Shown here piece after piece: positions 21,397 through 33,772 of a stretch of DNA of 64,000 bases. Source of the DNA: Sipunculus nudus (taxonomy: Eukaryota; Annelida; Sipuncula; Golfingiida; Sipunculidae); assembly GCA_026874595.1 (NCBI GenBank), contig CM049320.1, forward strand, positions 53,655,070 to 53,719,069. The letters are read 5' to 3'. Numbering within the stretch: position 1 is the stretch's first letter; the number at the start of each line of letters is the position of its first letter. Position numbers and translations under genes: made by a program. Below the pieces are notes generated by a model. That model was not told where the DNA came from. It did not search any database and was given only the letters and a program-made list of their open reading frames with translations.

Positions 21397-23814
21397 AAAT
21401 AAGAAATCATCATAAGCCTTGCCAGAATTGTAAAACATGACACAAAGGGTGAATTCTCGTACAGTCTGTTGTAAAATCTGTGTGTGAAAATCAGTGTGTG
21501 AAGCCACTGAGTACTTTGTCAAGAGGAATGTTTCCCAGTGTGTGTCAAGAGTTAAGTTCCAAGGGCGCCAGGTAGGCTCACATCTGATAAGTCAGAGTGG
21601 TTAATTACCATCAGCTGTAGTAAACCTGAGAGTATTTCCTTAGTACAATCTTTCATATTCTAGCTCGATTTAACTACACGTTAGCCGTTCTCATGTTCAT
21701 AGGAGGCGATCGGTATTACTCAGTATAAGTATGCCGTTAGTCAATGATGACTGAGAGAGGAGTTATGAACGTTTGATATTACTGCTTCAATATATTAACG
21801 CATCGAGGTTTTTTGGAGACTACTAAAATTTCCACAATGGCAAAATCCTGTTTACCCCCTATAGTTAAAGAACCTATACCATATTAACTTAATGCAAGAA
21901 TCAAAGGAGACCTGCCAAGAACTCTCATGAATATCAAATTAGAAGCTTTTAGGTCCAACAGTAATGTTTTGTGCAAAAATAATGCTTTTGTCGGTAACTC
22001 GCAGAATCTAGGTCGCCATAAATTATTCAAGTTCTTCATGAAAATTTGGCCAAGCCATCACTGGGTGTATCACATAAATTACATGGTGAAGGATTTATTT
22101 ACTTATTGTTTAGCTTTATTGAAAATGTCATTTTTTAAATGGAATGCTGATGAGATCATTTGGGTTGAAAAAAAATTGGCAATTTTCTTTTGTTTTGCAA
22201 ATATTAAAATTGGCCTGATATCCAAGCTTAAAGACTATGGTTAATAGTAATCTGTACTAATATTTCGAGATTTCAGTGTTAGGTTATTGGGTTCAGTAAC
22301 TTGACTACATTGACTCCCTAGATGTCTGCATTACTTATTTCACCAAACGGGTCATAGTGTTTCCAGGTTTCTTATTAATCTAGGATCAATCAAAATTTCT
22401 AAGTATATATATTTAAAAATGACATATTGTTTAAACTGACCAATCAGGATTTCGTTTTGTATATTCCTGGCCTTCCGGGTTATGTATTGATCGGAACCTG
22501 TTTTACAAAAGAAAACAATTTTTTTTTAATTTTCTATACGGTTTTAAACATTTACCTTAAAAATTCTAAAAATAATTTTTTCCTATCTTTATTGTTACAA
22601 TTTAAATTTAGTTGAATGTAATCGTTTTATTATTTTATTTAACCATCTTGTTTTAATTTAAAGTGGGTTGATTGTACTCCTAACTAGATCCTGCATCAAC
22701 TGATTCATTGAATATTTTAATGATTACCATTCTATATAATGCACTGTTATTCTTATATGTAGTTGTGGTAGCCTTAATGAGTGTGAAAATCGTTAATTTC
22801 AAAGGCAAAGGTGTTGCTGCATTAGCAGTAATAACGTCATTTTTTCCCCCTCTTAACTAGTAAATATCTCCAGTTCTGTTGCTGACAAAAAAGTAAACAT
22901 ACAAAAGTCAATTCACAGAAAGCATCTGGAATGAGGGGGTAACAAATGAACAAATACAGCATATCGGCGAATTACCCAGGCTGCTTCTCCGTGCACGTAG
23001 TTTCCCAGAAGGGAGTCTATATAAAAAAAAATCATAAAAGCACCATAATTGGGTTGAATTTGCTGAACGTTTGTAAATATTTAAGCTTGAGGTTACAAAC
23101 AAACTTACTATCGTCCCGATTACCAGGACATTATGTCCAGTTTTCAACCAGATTTATGTTATATGTTCTCACTTACCCAAGGCAATCTCTATATTTTAAA
23201 AAAAAACATAATGTGGATGTAATCGATCACACGATCAGCTGACCAACAATCAGTGCGCCATCCCACATTGCGCATTATGAAATGCTGGAAGTCAGCAAAG
23301 CTCACAATGGTATTCAATGCAGTTACTTAACAAAGTAAACCACAAAAGCTATCTTTGACACATTTAATTATAATCAAAGGTATTAATATTATTTCAGCTC
23401 ATTATTAGAAAAAACATATATATGAGGTTATGTGATATAATAAAATGATATATTTCGAGAATAACGTCCTGTTTAAACGTTTATGTTTATTTATGGCCAC
23501 ATTGTTGTATTATACCAATTACATGTCGTGTGATATTACTTAAATAGCTTAAACCTTAGGCGATTTTCAACGTGCGCAAATATTAAAAATGCCCGAATAT
23601 CCTGGCTTTGAGACGATGTTGAGCAGTATTCAGCAGCAAAAAGTGTAACATTGGTGTAAGATTACAGACGACAGGAGATTGGCTAAATTTCTCTTTGAAT
23701 GTTGGCATCAATTTTCATATTATCTCCAGGTTTATTATGAATTATATGCACTCAAAATGTTCCAAATATATACTCAAAATAACATTCTTAAAATTGATAA
23801 AAGCAGTTGCCATC

Positions 23815-25190
23815 CTTTAGGATACTGTTTTTATTCAAAAGTACGATTGACCTATGACCTATGAAGCTCAGATAACTAGCGTAACATTTAAGGCTCATAT
23901 TCCCAAAGGTGTTATCCTTTTGAACCAAACTGCGGTTAAATTCATATAGAATCTTTGCCTTTTACCTTCCTTACCAAAATCGGCAGTGAAGACTGAATCG
24001 AACGATGAATGAAAGTGATAGAGGAATAAGATCAGCCTAATTTTCTCCGTAAACTTGGTTGATTCTTCATGTTTAAAAGGGTTTCATTTCCTTTATCATA
24101 CCGTCGTACTTACTAAATTTGGCAAATGTTGAATAAAAGGTATCCCGAAATTGTGGTTCAAAATTTCCTGTCAAATCGAAAGCAAGTGGTTTACTCAAAT
24201 GCAGTTTTATCCAAACAGCGCACCTTGGACATAGGAAATCCACAGGGAACTGTACTTGGACCTTTATTGTTCATTTTTTTTCTCTTATTTGAATGCCCTA
24301 CCGATGTTCCGTCGTGAAAGATATGTCATTTATGCTGAGGATATTTCTATTAATTGTTCTGCGAATTGCAGCCGCCAGGAGTCAATACATGTAGAGCTCA
24401 CAAGTGCCCTTCAATGGTTAAGAAAGAATCGGCTCTGTATAAATCCCTAAAATATAATCAATCATGTTATTTGGCCCATAACTAATAGTAATCAGATGGA
24501 TATTAGGATATATAATAATAATTTGTTTTAGGCTGTTATCAGCGACGTGTGATTTACGAGGAAAAAAATATATAACCTGTGTGCGACAAAATAGCATCAA
24601 CATTTTGTCTTCTTTTCATACTAAGCAGAAAATTATTTTTTAGATATGTATGGGGAAATTCCTCCAAAACACAGTTATTAAAACTTAAAAGAAAAACAAA
24701 ATAAAGCTGCGCTAATAGTTACTAAAACCTTTGATACCAATATAGCCTGTACGTAATTAATTGTAACTTTGGGTTGGATAAAGGTTAACGAGAGATACCA
24801 ACCGTTTCATTCTTTAACCGTATTAAATGTTTGCTCCCCTCTCCCTTAAGCACACCTTAAACCCTGCTTATAATGCATATGCTTCTCGTTTTTCTCAAGG
24901 CTAAAATTTATCATTTCCCAAGTAAAGCAGATAATCCTTCAAAACAAGGCTTACATATACTGGTTCCATCCACTGGAATTAGTTTCCGATGAGCGTCAAA
25001 TCGGCCAATAGCCTCTAACTGTTTCAATCATTGTCCAAGCAGTTCAAGCTATAGCACTTTTCATAGCATTTTTCTTCTTTGTATTCATAACCTATATTTC
25101 TGTCATATTGTCCGGTATGATTGCATAATCCCAATTCCTACATATTTTGGTTAATTTTTAATAAGGCTTCTTATTTAATATTATTTGTTC
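23815..25190 (+). pseudogene. LINE (CR1/L2-type) reverse transcriptase, copy 3, array end
   Basis: Starts at the same point as the other A blocks (CCATCCTTTAGGATACTG). One open frame gives FLSNRKQVVYSNAVLSKQRT and GNPQGTVLGPLLFIFF (24,126-24,317). An overlapping frame gives YAEDISI (24,331-24,342) and ELTSALQWLRKNRLCINP (to 24,450). The usual YADD is YAED here: one of the two catalytic aspartates is glutamate. The C-terminal TYTGSIHWN-like block lies near 24,950-24,980. Homology to the array ends at about 25,190, before the LINE 3' end, so this is where the tandem array stops. Several frameshifts confirm that it is dead. Confidence 0.85.
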
Positions 25191-27190
25191 AAAGTTATCT
25201 GGCTGAATGTTGTATACAGACTGTACTTGTGTTAGTTCTCACATATTCTATAATATGACTTGGAGTGAAACAAGGGTTTGATTACCTTTGGTCTGTAAAA
25301 TAGATACTTTGTGGCTATAGATGACTCTTAAAGTGACTCACTTGACCGAGAACTACACAAAGCCTGAGGTGGCTCACTTGACCTAGTTTAACTCCATTCA
25401 TGTGCTGTTTAATTTTAACTGACATTGACGACTGTTTGGGCAGATGATAATGTGGGGATGATTTCAGAAAGATACACGGATGTGGTCATGTATATCTCAG
25501 TGAACGCCCTGAACAGAAAGCCACATCGGCCAGGTTACTTTTCTACTCCCTTTTCCGTCTCACTTAACTAAGGTTTAGATTCTTAGCAGATTATCACTGA
25601 AAAGCCTTTAACCAGGAAAACATCTCAGTAGTTGATTGCTTGTGATTAGCCAACACTATTACCAAGGGTAACTTTGGGTACATTCTTTTGGGTACATTCT
25701 TGAAGATATCTACCTCTTTACATTATTTTATCAATTTAATTAGGAATAGACACAAGACAACCACATGTTTGTCATTTCTCTTGTAAAGTTTGAAAACATG
25801 TTAAAGTGTGTTTAATTAATATGTGGATAATAAATCCATCTAATCAAACAAACAGTTTATTTCTCCTGTAGAGTACGGAAACATTTTTAAAGTATGTTAA
25901 ATTACCATGTATTTATTAAATCCAGCTAATTAATCAAACATGTCTTTTAAAATATTTTATACTTTATGGTTTGTATGATTCCTAAAATAAAATGTTCATT
26001 CCAGTCATCAAACTTTTCATGGGTAATATTTGTGATGTAAAATGTTTTTGATATTTAACCTTTAGGTCCTTAAATATTTTTCTTTTAATTGTTCTGCTGA
26101 ACTGCTGGCTGCAACTTTAAAACATGCGGGACGGTGCGAGTGCGGGCTAACAGAACCATAGTATCTGCGGGGCGGGGAGGGCTTGATTTATTTTCTATGA
26201 CTGCGGGGTGGGTTATGGGCCGAAAGGTATGATGCGGGACGGATGCGGGTTGAATTATACAGATTATTTTTTTTATTTGAAGAAAATTGTGTGATTGGCC
26301 ATATTTACACCCAGCATATTGTTTTACTTACCTTATAAATAATAACCGATTTATCAACCTTTATATTAATTCTTAATTTATCAACTGGAATTGATGAATT
26401 CACATTCAACCCAATAATTTTAAATTTATACTGGTTGCAATAAAATACACTTTTACTCAGTGACATACAAATTTCCATTAAGCTGGAGCAACTGTGCCTC
26501 TTGCTTCAAGAATATAGAATATAAACGTTGTTTAATTAAAAACTATGTAAACGGTCAGAAAGAATTTCCCGTGACTAACATTTTACCCTGCTATACTGAA
26601 ACGGATGTTGTAAGCATATTTCATGAAGAATAATTGAACACAGCGTACAGGAAAAGAAGACCAACAGACAGAGTGATGTATTTTGTTTTCAATACAAGTG
26701 TTAGTGTTTTCAGAAGTCATTCAAGTTTACTCAATTTATCTTCAACAGAGTGTTACATATCGATTGACATCACATTGACACATTGCCAGGGAACGTTTTA
26801 ACAACCGCAGAAAATACTGATGCGGTTACAGCGACAACGACGTTTTGCTCATTGCAGCATTGCATGAAATCGTCCAAAGAAGGGGTGCTATCTCAAGGAT
26901 TAAGATGAAAGGACATTTAGATTTTATGCTCCATGACTCCTCTATGAGTTCTCCATCTATTAGAAGATAAGATTACCCAAATCTTTGTTGTAGCATTTTG
27001 CAACCAGCGTGCTGCAACTGACCTTCTTTAATATGGAGACTTTAATATTCACTGAAACAGCCAATTTTTATAACTTCTACCAATTAGAGCTTATTTAATA
27101 TTTATTTTCTCTTTCAGGTGAAATCAACTAAGATAACATACAGTTCACATATATATATATATATCCTAATGTGATTTTTGCTTGACACCC
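25190..27190. other. Unassigned region with local repeats
   Basis: No gene recognised. It contains a roughly 90-bp tandem duplication at 25,770-25,945 (TTTCTC-TGTA-AGT...GAAAAC, ...AAATCCA-CTAAT--AATCAAAC in both halves). At 26,120-26,250 there is a GC-rich stretch of degenerate GCGGG motifs (GCGGGACGG, GCGGGGCGGGG, GCGGGTTG) that stands out from the AT-rich surroundings and resembles the ends of some hAT elements. Confidence 0.5.
27149..27164. repeat. Short (TA)n run
   Basis: Sixteen bases of AT at the edge of family F copy 1. Confidence 0.85.
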
Positions 27191-27194
27191 ATTT

Positions 27195-27835
27195 TTATTT
27201 ATTTTGATTATAAGTATGCAATAAAAACACAGAAAACTATGGAATCTTTACCTTTATGAATGTCAAATTAATATGTGTACTCGATGACCTTACAAATTAT
27301 GGTCTTCTCCAGGTTTCAAAATGTATTTATAAAAATATATGTGACTCTTCATACACCGATTATCATATGAATATCATATATTTAAAAGGTTTCCCCAGAT
27401 CAAATTTACTGTTAGTCATAAGTTCTTTTTTGTCAAGATCTGTTTATGCCCATCGTGCCCCTGAGTGAATATCGTATACGGCAGATTAATCGCACGAATG
27501 AAACATTTGCTCTAGCAGGATTATCTTCTTAACAAGGGAGCTACTAAAACAAAGTGTACGCTTGGATTCAATTCCATGCTCATTTAAAAAACACATTGGC
27601 AAAGCTTGCTCTTGAATCTGTGTCAAATTGAAATGTCATAGGGTCGGTGTAGCAAAGCCATTAAAGAGCAAGTTGTATGAATTACCTTGTGCCCTGGTAA
27701 TACAGTAATTTGCAGCTGTAAGGTATGTCTGTTCAAGATATGCTATTAATAGCAATATTTTTAAGGTATTAGATGGTTTACCTTTAAAACAAAAGTTCTG
27801 TATATGCACCCTAACCACATTGTCTTCTTCTAGTC
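27195..27835 (+). repeat. Family F, copy 1
   Basis: Shares with 34,853-35,560, 37,245-37,775 and 43,255-44,240 the motifs TTCATACACCGATTATCAT, AAACAAAGTGTACGC, GCAGCTGTAAGGTATGT-TGTTC-AGAT-TGCTA and CACCCTAA-CA-TT-TC. No coding content seen. It appears related to block D (shared ACAGCACATCGGCGTATT and AAATTCCCC-TCTGATG motifs in other copies). Confidence 0.65.
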
Positions 27836-27938
27836 CTTTTCTGGACTTTAAAACATTTGAATCATTATATATTAATATATGTAACTTGTTGCGAATAAAG
27901 ACCGGGCACCATCTGGACTGGCTTTACACTTGTTGACT

Positions 27939-27964
27939 CCCCCCCCCCCCCTCCCCCCCCCCCC
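27939..27964 (+). repeat. Poly-C run of 13 + T + 12
   Basis: Nearly pure C tract, 26 bases. It is capable of i-motif formation, or G-quadruplex formation on the other strand, but no functional context is visible. Confidence 0.95.
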
Positions 27965-27999
27965 ATTGGCTGGTCGTCAGGTCGATCTGCTTGGCGTAT

Positions 28000-28660
28000 C
28001 CTCGTTCATCCCTGTCTTCAATGTTTTTGCCAAGCAACCTGGTTTTGCCAGACCCTTAACGTTGTGTTATCAATGATTATAGAAGGCAACGCTTAGTAAT
28101 GACTCATAAGTGGTCAGACATGTATATTCCTGTATAATGGATTAAGACAACAGCAACTCAATGGTTGGTTATCGTATTTCCTAAGATCCAGGCTGTTGTA
28201 TCCAAAAGCAGCATGATATAAAGTATTGCAAACGTTGGAGGTATCTGTCGCAAACCTGCCATGAACTTACGTTGAACGTCTTGGCTAATTTGATATGAGT
28301 GATCCCAACGAATGTCTGGACCTATTTATTTATTTATTATTGTGAATCTTTATGAAACTCTAGTGAAGTGCACTTAACCTCTCGTTTCTGCCTAAGTTAT
28401 GCATTTATTTGAGTCATAGAGTATAACACGGATTTTGCGTAGCTGTCATTAAGTGTTAATATATATTTCTATTGGTTTCTGTGCATAATGTATTTAATGC
28501 AATGTACATTATTTGAAAACTACACGTCTATAGATTATATAGGTATTGCATTTTATCTTTGAGAATGCGTGTTTTTACTTTTGTGTCACTGTCCGTTGAA
28601 TCAGATTTACCTCACGAAGGAGGGACGTAACATATTGAAAATGCGCAGCGATGAGCTATA
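28000..28660. other. No feature recognised
   Basis: AT-rich; nothing identifiable before family E begins. Confidence 0.4.
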
Positions 28661-29966
28661 TCTGTCTCGTTTTAATTTCATTTCAGGTATACATTTCTGG
28701 GGACTTTCCTTGTCCTTCAAATGCACACACATGAATACCCTATTTTCAATTTATGTATCTTATGTATTTATTCTTTAGAACAGAAACCCTAGGGTAAAGC
28801 TCGTTTTTTGAAGTTGACCTTTTCAACTTAAATCGCGAAATTTCAACTAATATAGACGGCCTTGTTCACATGATTACTCGACCACCACCTTGTGCGCCCA
28901 TCCACCCTGTACACTCAGGAATGTTGGGGAGTCATCAAAGTACAAAATAGTATTCTTAGCCTGAGTGGACCGATGATGTCGTAGTTACCCTATATACCAA
29001 CGTACCAATAGCGACCAACTTTTTGAAACTTACCATTGTGTTTCATGATACGTCTATATGATAAAGGCTCTGCACTAGCTCGACCCGGCTCCGTATTTTA
29101 CATGATTTAACATTTTATAAATTGTATTTCCAAAGCACCCTTGTCTGCACGGTTTACCCTGTACAAATCATTTAAAATTAATTCCAAGTAACATCTTTTA
29201 TGCCGAAGTGCACACATATGAATACCCTTTTTCAATTTATGTATCTTTGCTGTTGAGTTTTAATTAACTAATATATTTTGGCTGAGGACATTCGATGAAT
29301 ACCACACAGTCTTTATTATTCGGGATCCACACTAGGATGCACGTGAATCAAAGTCAATTATAATATTTTCTTATTTTGGTCCATAAAATCCGTCATATGT
29401 TTGAATATGAATCTTAATCTGCCATCATGTATGTTTTTATCGTTAAAACATGTCGAGAATTTCATCTGTATCTCAGTGCCAATATAACTGACGACTCTTA
29501 TTAAAACCCTTACAGACTTACATTTAATTAAAATATCATTTAAAAACCAATTGTAAAAATTGCATAAAACCAATATAACATTTAACTCGCAAGAAACATC
29601 TGGAATGAGGGTTTTCACGTACAAATCTCCCGTCTGCTTTAACCTGCAATTATGGACTGCATTTGCTAAACGTTTGTTAATTTTTAGCTGTAGATTACAA
29701 ACAATAACTCCATATTGTCCTGAATACCGCGACAGCCGAAAATAAGCAAAACTCAAACAAATGTTTCCTTTTATTGAATAATGATGTAAATGGACCACAT
29801 ATCAGTCTAGAATAGAAGTAGAAAGAACGTCTTAAAATTGACCAAACCAGGAATTCTTTTAGTATGCGATTATCATAGTATTCTTTATTTAAATGTTTCC
29901 TTAGATCAAATTTAGAGTTATTCATATGCTCCTGCGGTGTCAAGATCTGTGAATGCTCTACATGTG
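28660..29966 (+). repeat. Family E, copy 1
   Basis: From 28,768 (TTCTTTAGAACAGAAACCCTA) it matches 33,773-34,852 closely, with GACGGCCTTGTTCACATGATT, CGACCACCACCTTGTGCGCCC and TATGGACTGCATTTGCTAAACG. Its end, TGGAATGAGGG...TTTGCTAAACGTTTGTTAAT...CCTGAATACCGCGACAG, is a diverged form of block D. The match with copy 2 stops abruptly at 29,966 after GCTCTACATGTG. A 146-codon minus-strand frame (29,358-29,798) is open here. Confidence 0.8.
29358..29798 (-). CDS. Open frame of 146 codons inside family E, function unknown
   Basis: This is the longest frame in the window apart from the piggyBac relic. It begins MVHLHHYSIKGNICLSF, has a hydrophobic middle (ILVLCNFYNWFLNDIL) and a basic C-terminal end. 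It resembles no family I know. In the second family E copy (34,398-34,670) the same frame is kept for about 60 residues (RYSGQYGVIVCNLQL-INKRLANAVHN) and then broken by indels. Preservation of the first part could be simple sequence identity of a repeat. I lean towards a non-coding or dead frame. Confidence 0.2.
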   Translation of the reverse strand: MVHLHHYSIKGNICLSFAYFRLSRYSGQYGVIVCNLQLKINKRLANAVHNCRLKQTGDLYVKTLIPDVSCELNVILVLCNFYNWFLNDILIKCKSVRVLIRVVSYIGTEIQMKFSTCFNDKNIHDGRLRFIFKHMTDFMDQNKKIL

Positions 29967-31395
29967 TCTGTTTCGTATGTATTGTATTCGTATACAGGCA
30001 TTTCACTATTCGTATTCGTATTCGAATGCATTTGCAAAAGTACAAATACATAAATGTTGCTTTTCCAACTGAAAAAAAAATGTGCCATTATTTCAATAGT
30101 GATTTATTTGGACCCACTTAACACATGCACACTTACAATCTTATTTACATATTTTGACTTTTTTTTTACTTTTTACTTTTTTCACTGTTTACATATTCAA
30201 TTAATATTGAGTTTATTCTGTCATGTGTATGTACATCTCCAACCCCTCTTAACTTCTATATTTATTCTACACAAATGTTTTGCATACATACTAGACAACA
30301 GGTATATAAATTGGGCAAGCAACGCTGTCCATATCCTTTGCAGTGTACCCTTTATGTCTGATAATGCCACAATGAACTTCCTGTGTAGAGGCTATAGGTA
30401 GCTAGGCAGTTCTACTAGCCCAATTCCACTCAAGTTCAAAGGATTGAGAGCATCGTATTTACCCCTGCCTGGTCTAGCCCTGACAGCGATGATAGCTCAG
30501 TACTTGACCAAACCAAATGTCCATTCCTGTATCTCACATAACTATGAATTGATACAGGAGCAAGTAACTGGCCCCAAACCTGTTCAGTGTACAGACTTGC
30601 CAACTTTAGACATGGGGCATGTAGGCAACCCCCCCCCCCCTATCTATACTTTGTTGGTTGCTGTATACTTATGCTGATAATTTAATGCTAGAATGAACTT
30701 CCTGTTTAAGAGGCTGGAGGCTGACCAGCTTGCTAGCCAGGTAGCTAGCTACAAAGGCATCAAGGATTAATGGTTAGTTATTACACCGGCCTAAGATGGC
30801 TAACTGCCCGGACAAGGGTGACGGCTTTGTACATGCAATTGACCCAAGCCTGGTGTCCATTTCAAGTACCAAAATCAATTTGTACCCGGAGTACGTTATA
30901 CCAGGTACAGGAACTTTAGTTCCAGGTACAGGCACAAGGTACTTCCTACCCAGGACAGCCAGGAACAGGTACAGGTGCAGGTACTCTGAATTGTGTACCT
31001 AGGTTAAGGTACAGGTACAGGTAGAAGTACCTGACCCTAACCCTGAAAGGCACATCCATTAATATAGTTTGTGTAACAAACTACCATGATATAAAATACC
31101 TCGTCATTATGCGGTTTGGAAATTAATGTATACACAGCGGATAACATGAATATTTTGAATTTTGGACTAAAATTCATTTTGCAAGTGTGAATATATGATG
31201 ATGGTTAATAGTATTAAACAAATATGATACTTGATCTTTTCTTTTTGTTTCAGTCAATTGTATTCATATTGATATTCATGAATACATTTGTATTTGTATT
31301 CGTAATCGTATTCGAATACATTTCTGTTTTTGAGTATTTGTATTCGTATTCGTGTGCCCCTACTGTATTCGTATTCTTATTTGAAAACATGTCTC
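29967..31395. mobile_element. Probable insertion with ATTCGT-rich ends (hAT-like)
   Basis: Family E copy 1 breaks at 29,967, and clusters of ATTCGTATTCG motifs follow at 29,980-30,030 and 31,255-31,385, the latter containing CGTATTCGTGTGCCCC. Such degenerate short-motif ends beside GGGGCACACG are typical of some hAT elements. The two clusters appear in the same orientation, so a terminal inverted repeat was not shown. The right border is uncertain. Internal sequence holds a C12 run (30,629-30,640) and a CAGGTA-type minisatellite. No transposase recognised. Confidence 0.4.
30895..31030 (+). repeat. Degenerate CAGGTA/CCAGGTACAGG minisatellite
   Basis: About a dozen near-copies of AGGTACAGG with interruptions. 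This sort of sequence is common at hAT element ends. Confidence 0.75.
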
Positions 31396-31416
31396 CTGTG
31401 TTCGACCCATTACTGA

Positions 31417-31430
31417 TATATACATATATG

Positions 31431-31485
<55 letters not shown>
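31417..31485. repeat. (TA)n microsatellite, interrupted
   Basis: TA tract with AAATA and ATTATA interruptions. Confidence 0.94.
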
Positions 31486-31489
31486 GAAG

Positions 31490-33770
31490 TAGAAATGATC
31501 TGCAGCTATACAGTCTTTCCTCCGTGGTCACACAGCGCTCTATGTGTTGCAAAAGAGCATACTATGCTGATTTATGTTATGAATCTAAATCACTACCGTC
31601 CGTTTCGTCCCATCTGCTCATCAGGGGACTGAATTTGAACTAATGGCAATATTGTTTGTTTATTTTTTATAGCACGCTTAGACCATGGCGGCAGGTTTAA
31701 ACAATTTTAATAGGTTATTTTGTTTTGAGCTTATGATTGCTTGTTTCTCTGTTTCTCTAGATGTATCCTTGTCTCTGTTTGGACCTCGAGGTCGGAAAAA
31801 TTAATTCTTCTCACTATTTCTGTTGAAAATGTTGGTTGCCTGTGATTGCAGGGGAATTGATTGATAGTTTTTTCGTCGATGTCATTGGCTTTCGACTCTT
31901 TTGCTTGCATTAAATATTAGAAGAAACTATATTGAGTTCTCTGATAATAAAAACACAATATTACTCTTTCTGTATCGTTAAGTAAGATAGATATAACTGT
32001 GTTTGTATTTTGATTAGTTTCATGCTTATTAAGTGCAGTTGTTTCCAATTCCCAAATAATTTTGATTTTGTACGTGAGCGCATTTTTAACCAAAAGCTTA
32101 ACATAAGAAATTGTATGACTTTTTTTCATAATCTGACGTTCGTTGTTTCCTTAGGTCCCTCAAATATAAAAATGAATGTTTAAATCTTTTTTTTTTTTCT
32201 TTTTTTTCAAATTGGCCGATTCTTCGTAGGGCAAAGTTTGCTGGTGTGAAAAACATTGGTTAGGAGGGCTTGGTCAGTAAATCGATCGTAACTTCCCTTA
32301 CACTAGTTCTATTGTAGAGAAATAAACACTATTTCACTCCTCTCTCATTGCCTAACATGGTGGATATAAATGTGCATGTATGTTGGATGGATGCGCTGTA
32401 TGATGATTTAGTACAAATAAACCTTGATCCGATTGACATTTTGTATGTCTATTGACCTCTAGATGTTTTAGCACACAAGACAGGTGGTGCCACACAGAGT
32501 CACTCGGAGAGAATCCATGATTAACTTTATTCGTGCCCCTGTGATATGGCGGATACCTGTTTTTGCTTCTCGACTGCCCATATTGTAGGATGTAAACAAA
32601 ATGTGCACTTGCCGTCTTGTATATTCATGTCAATGGCGAAGAGTGAAGGAAGAACTGAAGAAAGGACACGTACCATCAAAGCATCTTTAACAAACGAAAC
32701 TCTCCTCAGTGGCTGAATTTATACCAAATGTCCCATGTTGCAGAAACCAGTCCTCTAATCAAGTACTGTGAGATTCACTGTGAATCTCATACAATAAGAG
32801 ACATGTTTATACTTAAAATACCAACATGGGCACACGATGCATGGCATTTTGGTAGGTGAATGGTCATATATTTCTACATATTAATATATTAATAGTATGA
32901 AATTTACAATTTCCAAATAAACTATTTTTATTTAATATCACTTTTCATTTTATAGAACATGTCCTATCAAGCCATTTCTGTAGTCAACGGGAGCAATCAT
33001 ATGACACCTTTAAATAATGTATTTTGCTAACCTCTCATGTATTATTCCACAAAATCCATAAATAAAGTTTAGGTATAACTAAGCCCCGTTTTATATAAGT
33101 GTGTAATTGCATTTTAAAGCGCATTTTCAGAAGATAATTATCATAACAGTTGCATTGGAATAAATTTATTTGCATTTGCATTTATTTTTTTTAAAGATTT
33201 GCATATTAATCAACTTAGTTGAATATGGAACCAACCCGGGTCAGGATATAAACTTAACAGCCAAAATGATATCTATATTTCATCTTAAAACGTTGTCTTT
33301 TAATTATGTTTAATAAAGTATATTTAAGTAATTTAAATACAAAAATAAATGTACTTATACTCCAGTATATCCATATTGTATTTGTACTTGTACTTTCGAA
33401 CATTTAAAATTCCTGTACTTGGACTTACCAAATTCTGAGGTCCATATACTATAGTATATTATAGTATACTATAGTAATTAATTATGTATTATCTACATTA
33501 AATATTAGTAGATAATGCTCGTGAAACTTTATAATTATTGATTCGATGTCCCTTCTTTATATGACAACATGGCTTTGTATACATTTAGTATGGATATTCA
33601 TGACCTAACTCTTTACATATTTACATCGGTAACGGGTATTGTCATTGATTAAACATTATTTTTTATTAGCACTCATGCATTCTCTTGTTATTATCAATTT
33701 TATGAGTTTTTGTACGAACTTTTCACAAGCAGTAAAATATGAAATCTGAATCAAAATAACCAAACAAGAT
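31490..33770. other. Unassigned AT-rich stretch
   Basis: No gene recognised. 33,300-33,475 carries TTTGTACTTGTACTTTCG and TATAGTATA motifs like the hAT-style ends seen at 9,150 and 35,570. 32,440-32,760 is slightly richer in GC, with no protein-like frame. A repetitive ATAGTATATTATAGTATACTATAGT stretch lies near 33,450. Confidence 0.4.
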
Positions 33771-33772
33771 TT

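Larger units (their letters stand above)
15945..23814 (+). repeat. Composite tandem unit, copy 2 (A-B-C-D)
   Basis: A, 15,945-17,338; TTAA-element insertion 17,339-19,072; B, 19,077-20,640; short divergent spacer; C, 20,915-22,640; D, 22,640-23,814. Taking out the inserted element leaves a unit of roughly 6.1 kb. Sequence and order match copy 1. I did not compute identity, but visible mismatches and small indels suggest an old duplication. Confidence 0.85.

Noticed and set aside
21927-22244. 105-codon plus-strand frame in block C of copy 2
   Set aside because: The homologous part of copy 1 (13,190-13,550) is not open in that frame.
31028-31045. CTGACCCTAACCCTGA as telomeric repeat
   Set aside because: Only one to two units, adjoining a CAGGTA minisatellite; not a telomere or interstitial telomeric array.
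29970-31390. ATTCGT clusters as terminal inverted repeats
   Set aside because: Both clusters read in the same orientation; only a probable insertion is reported.
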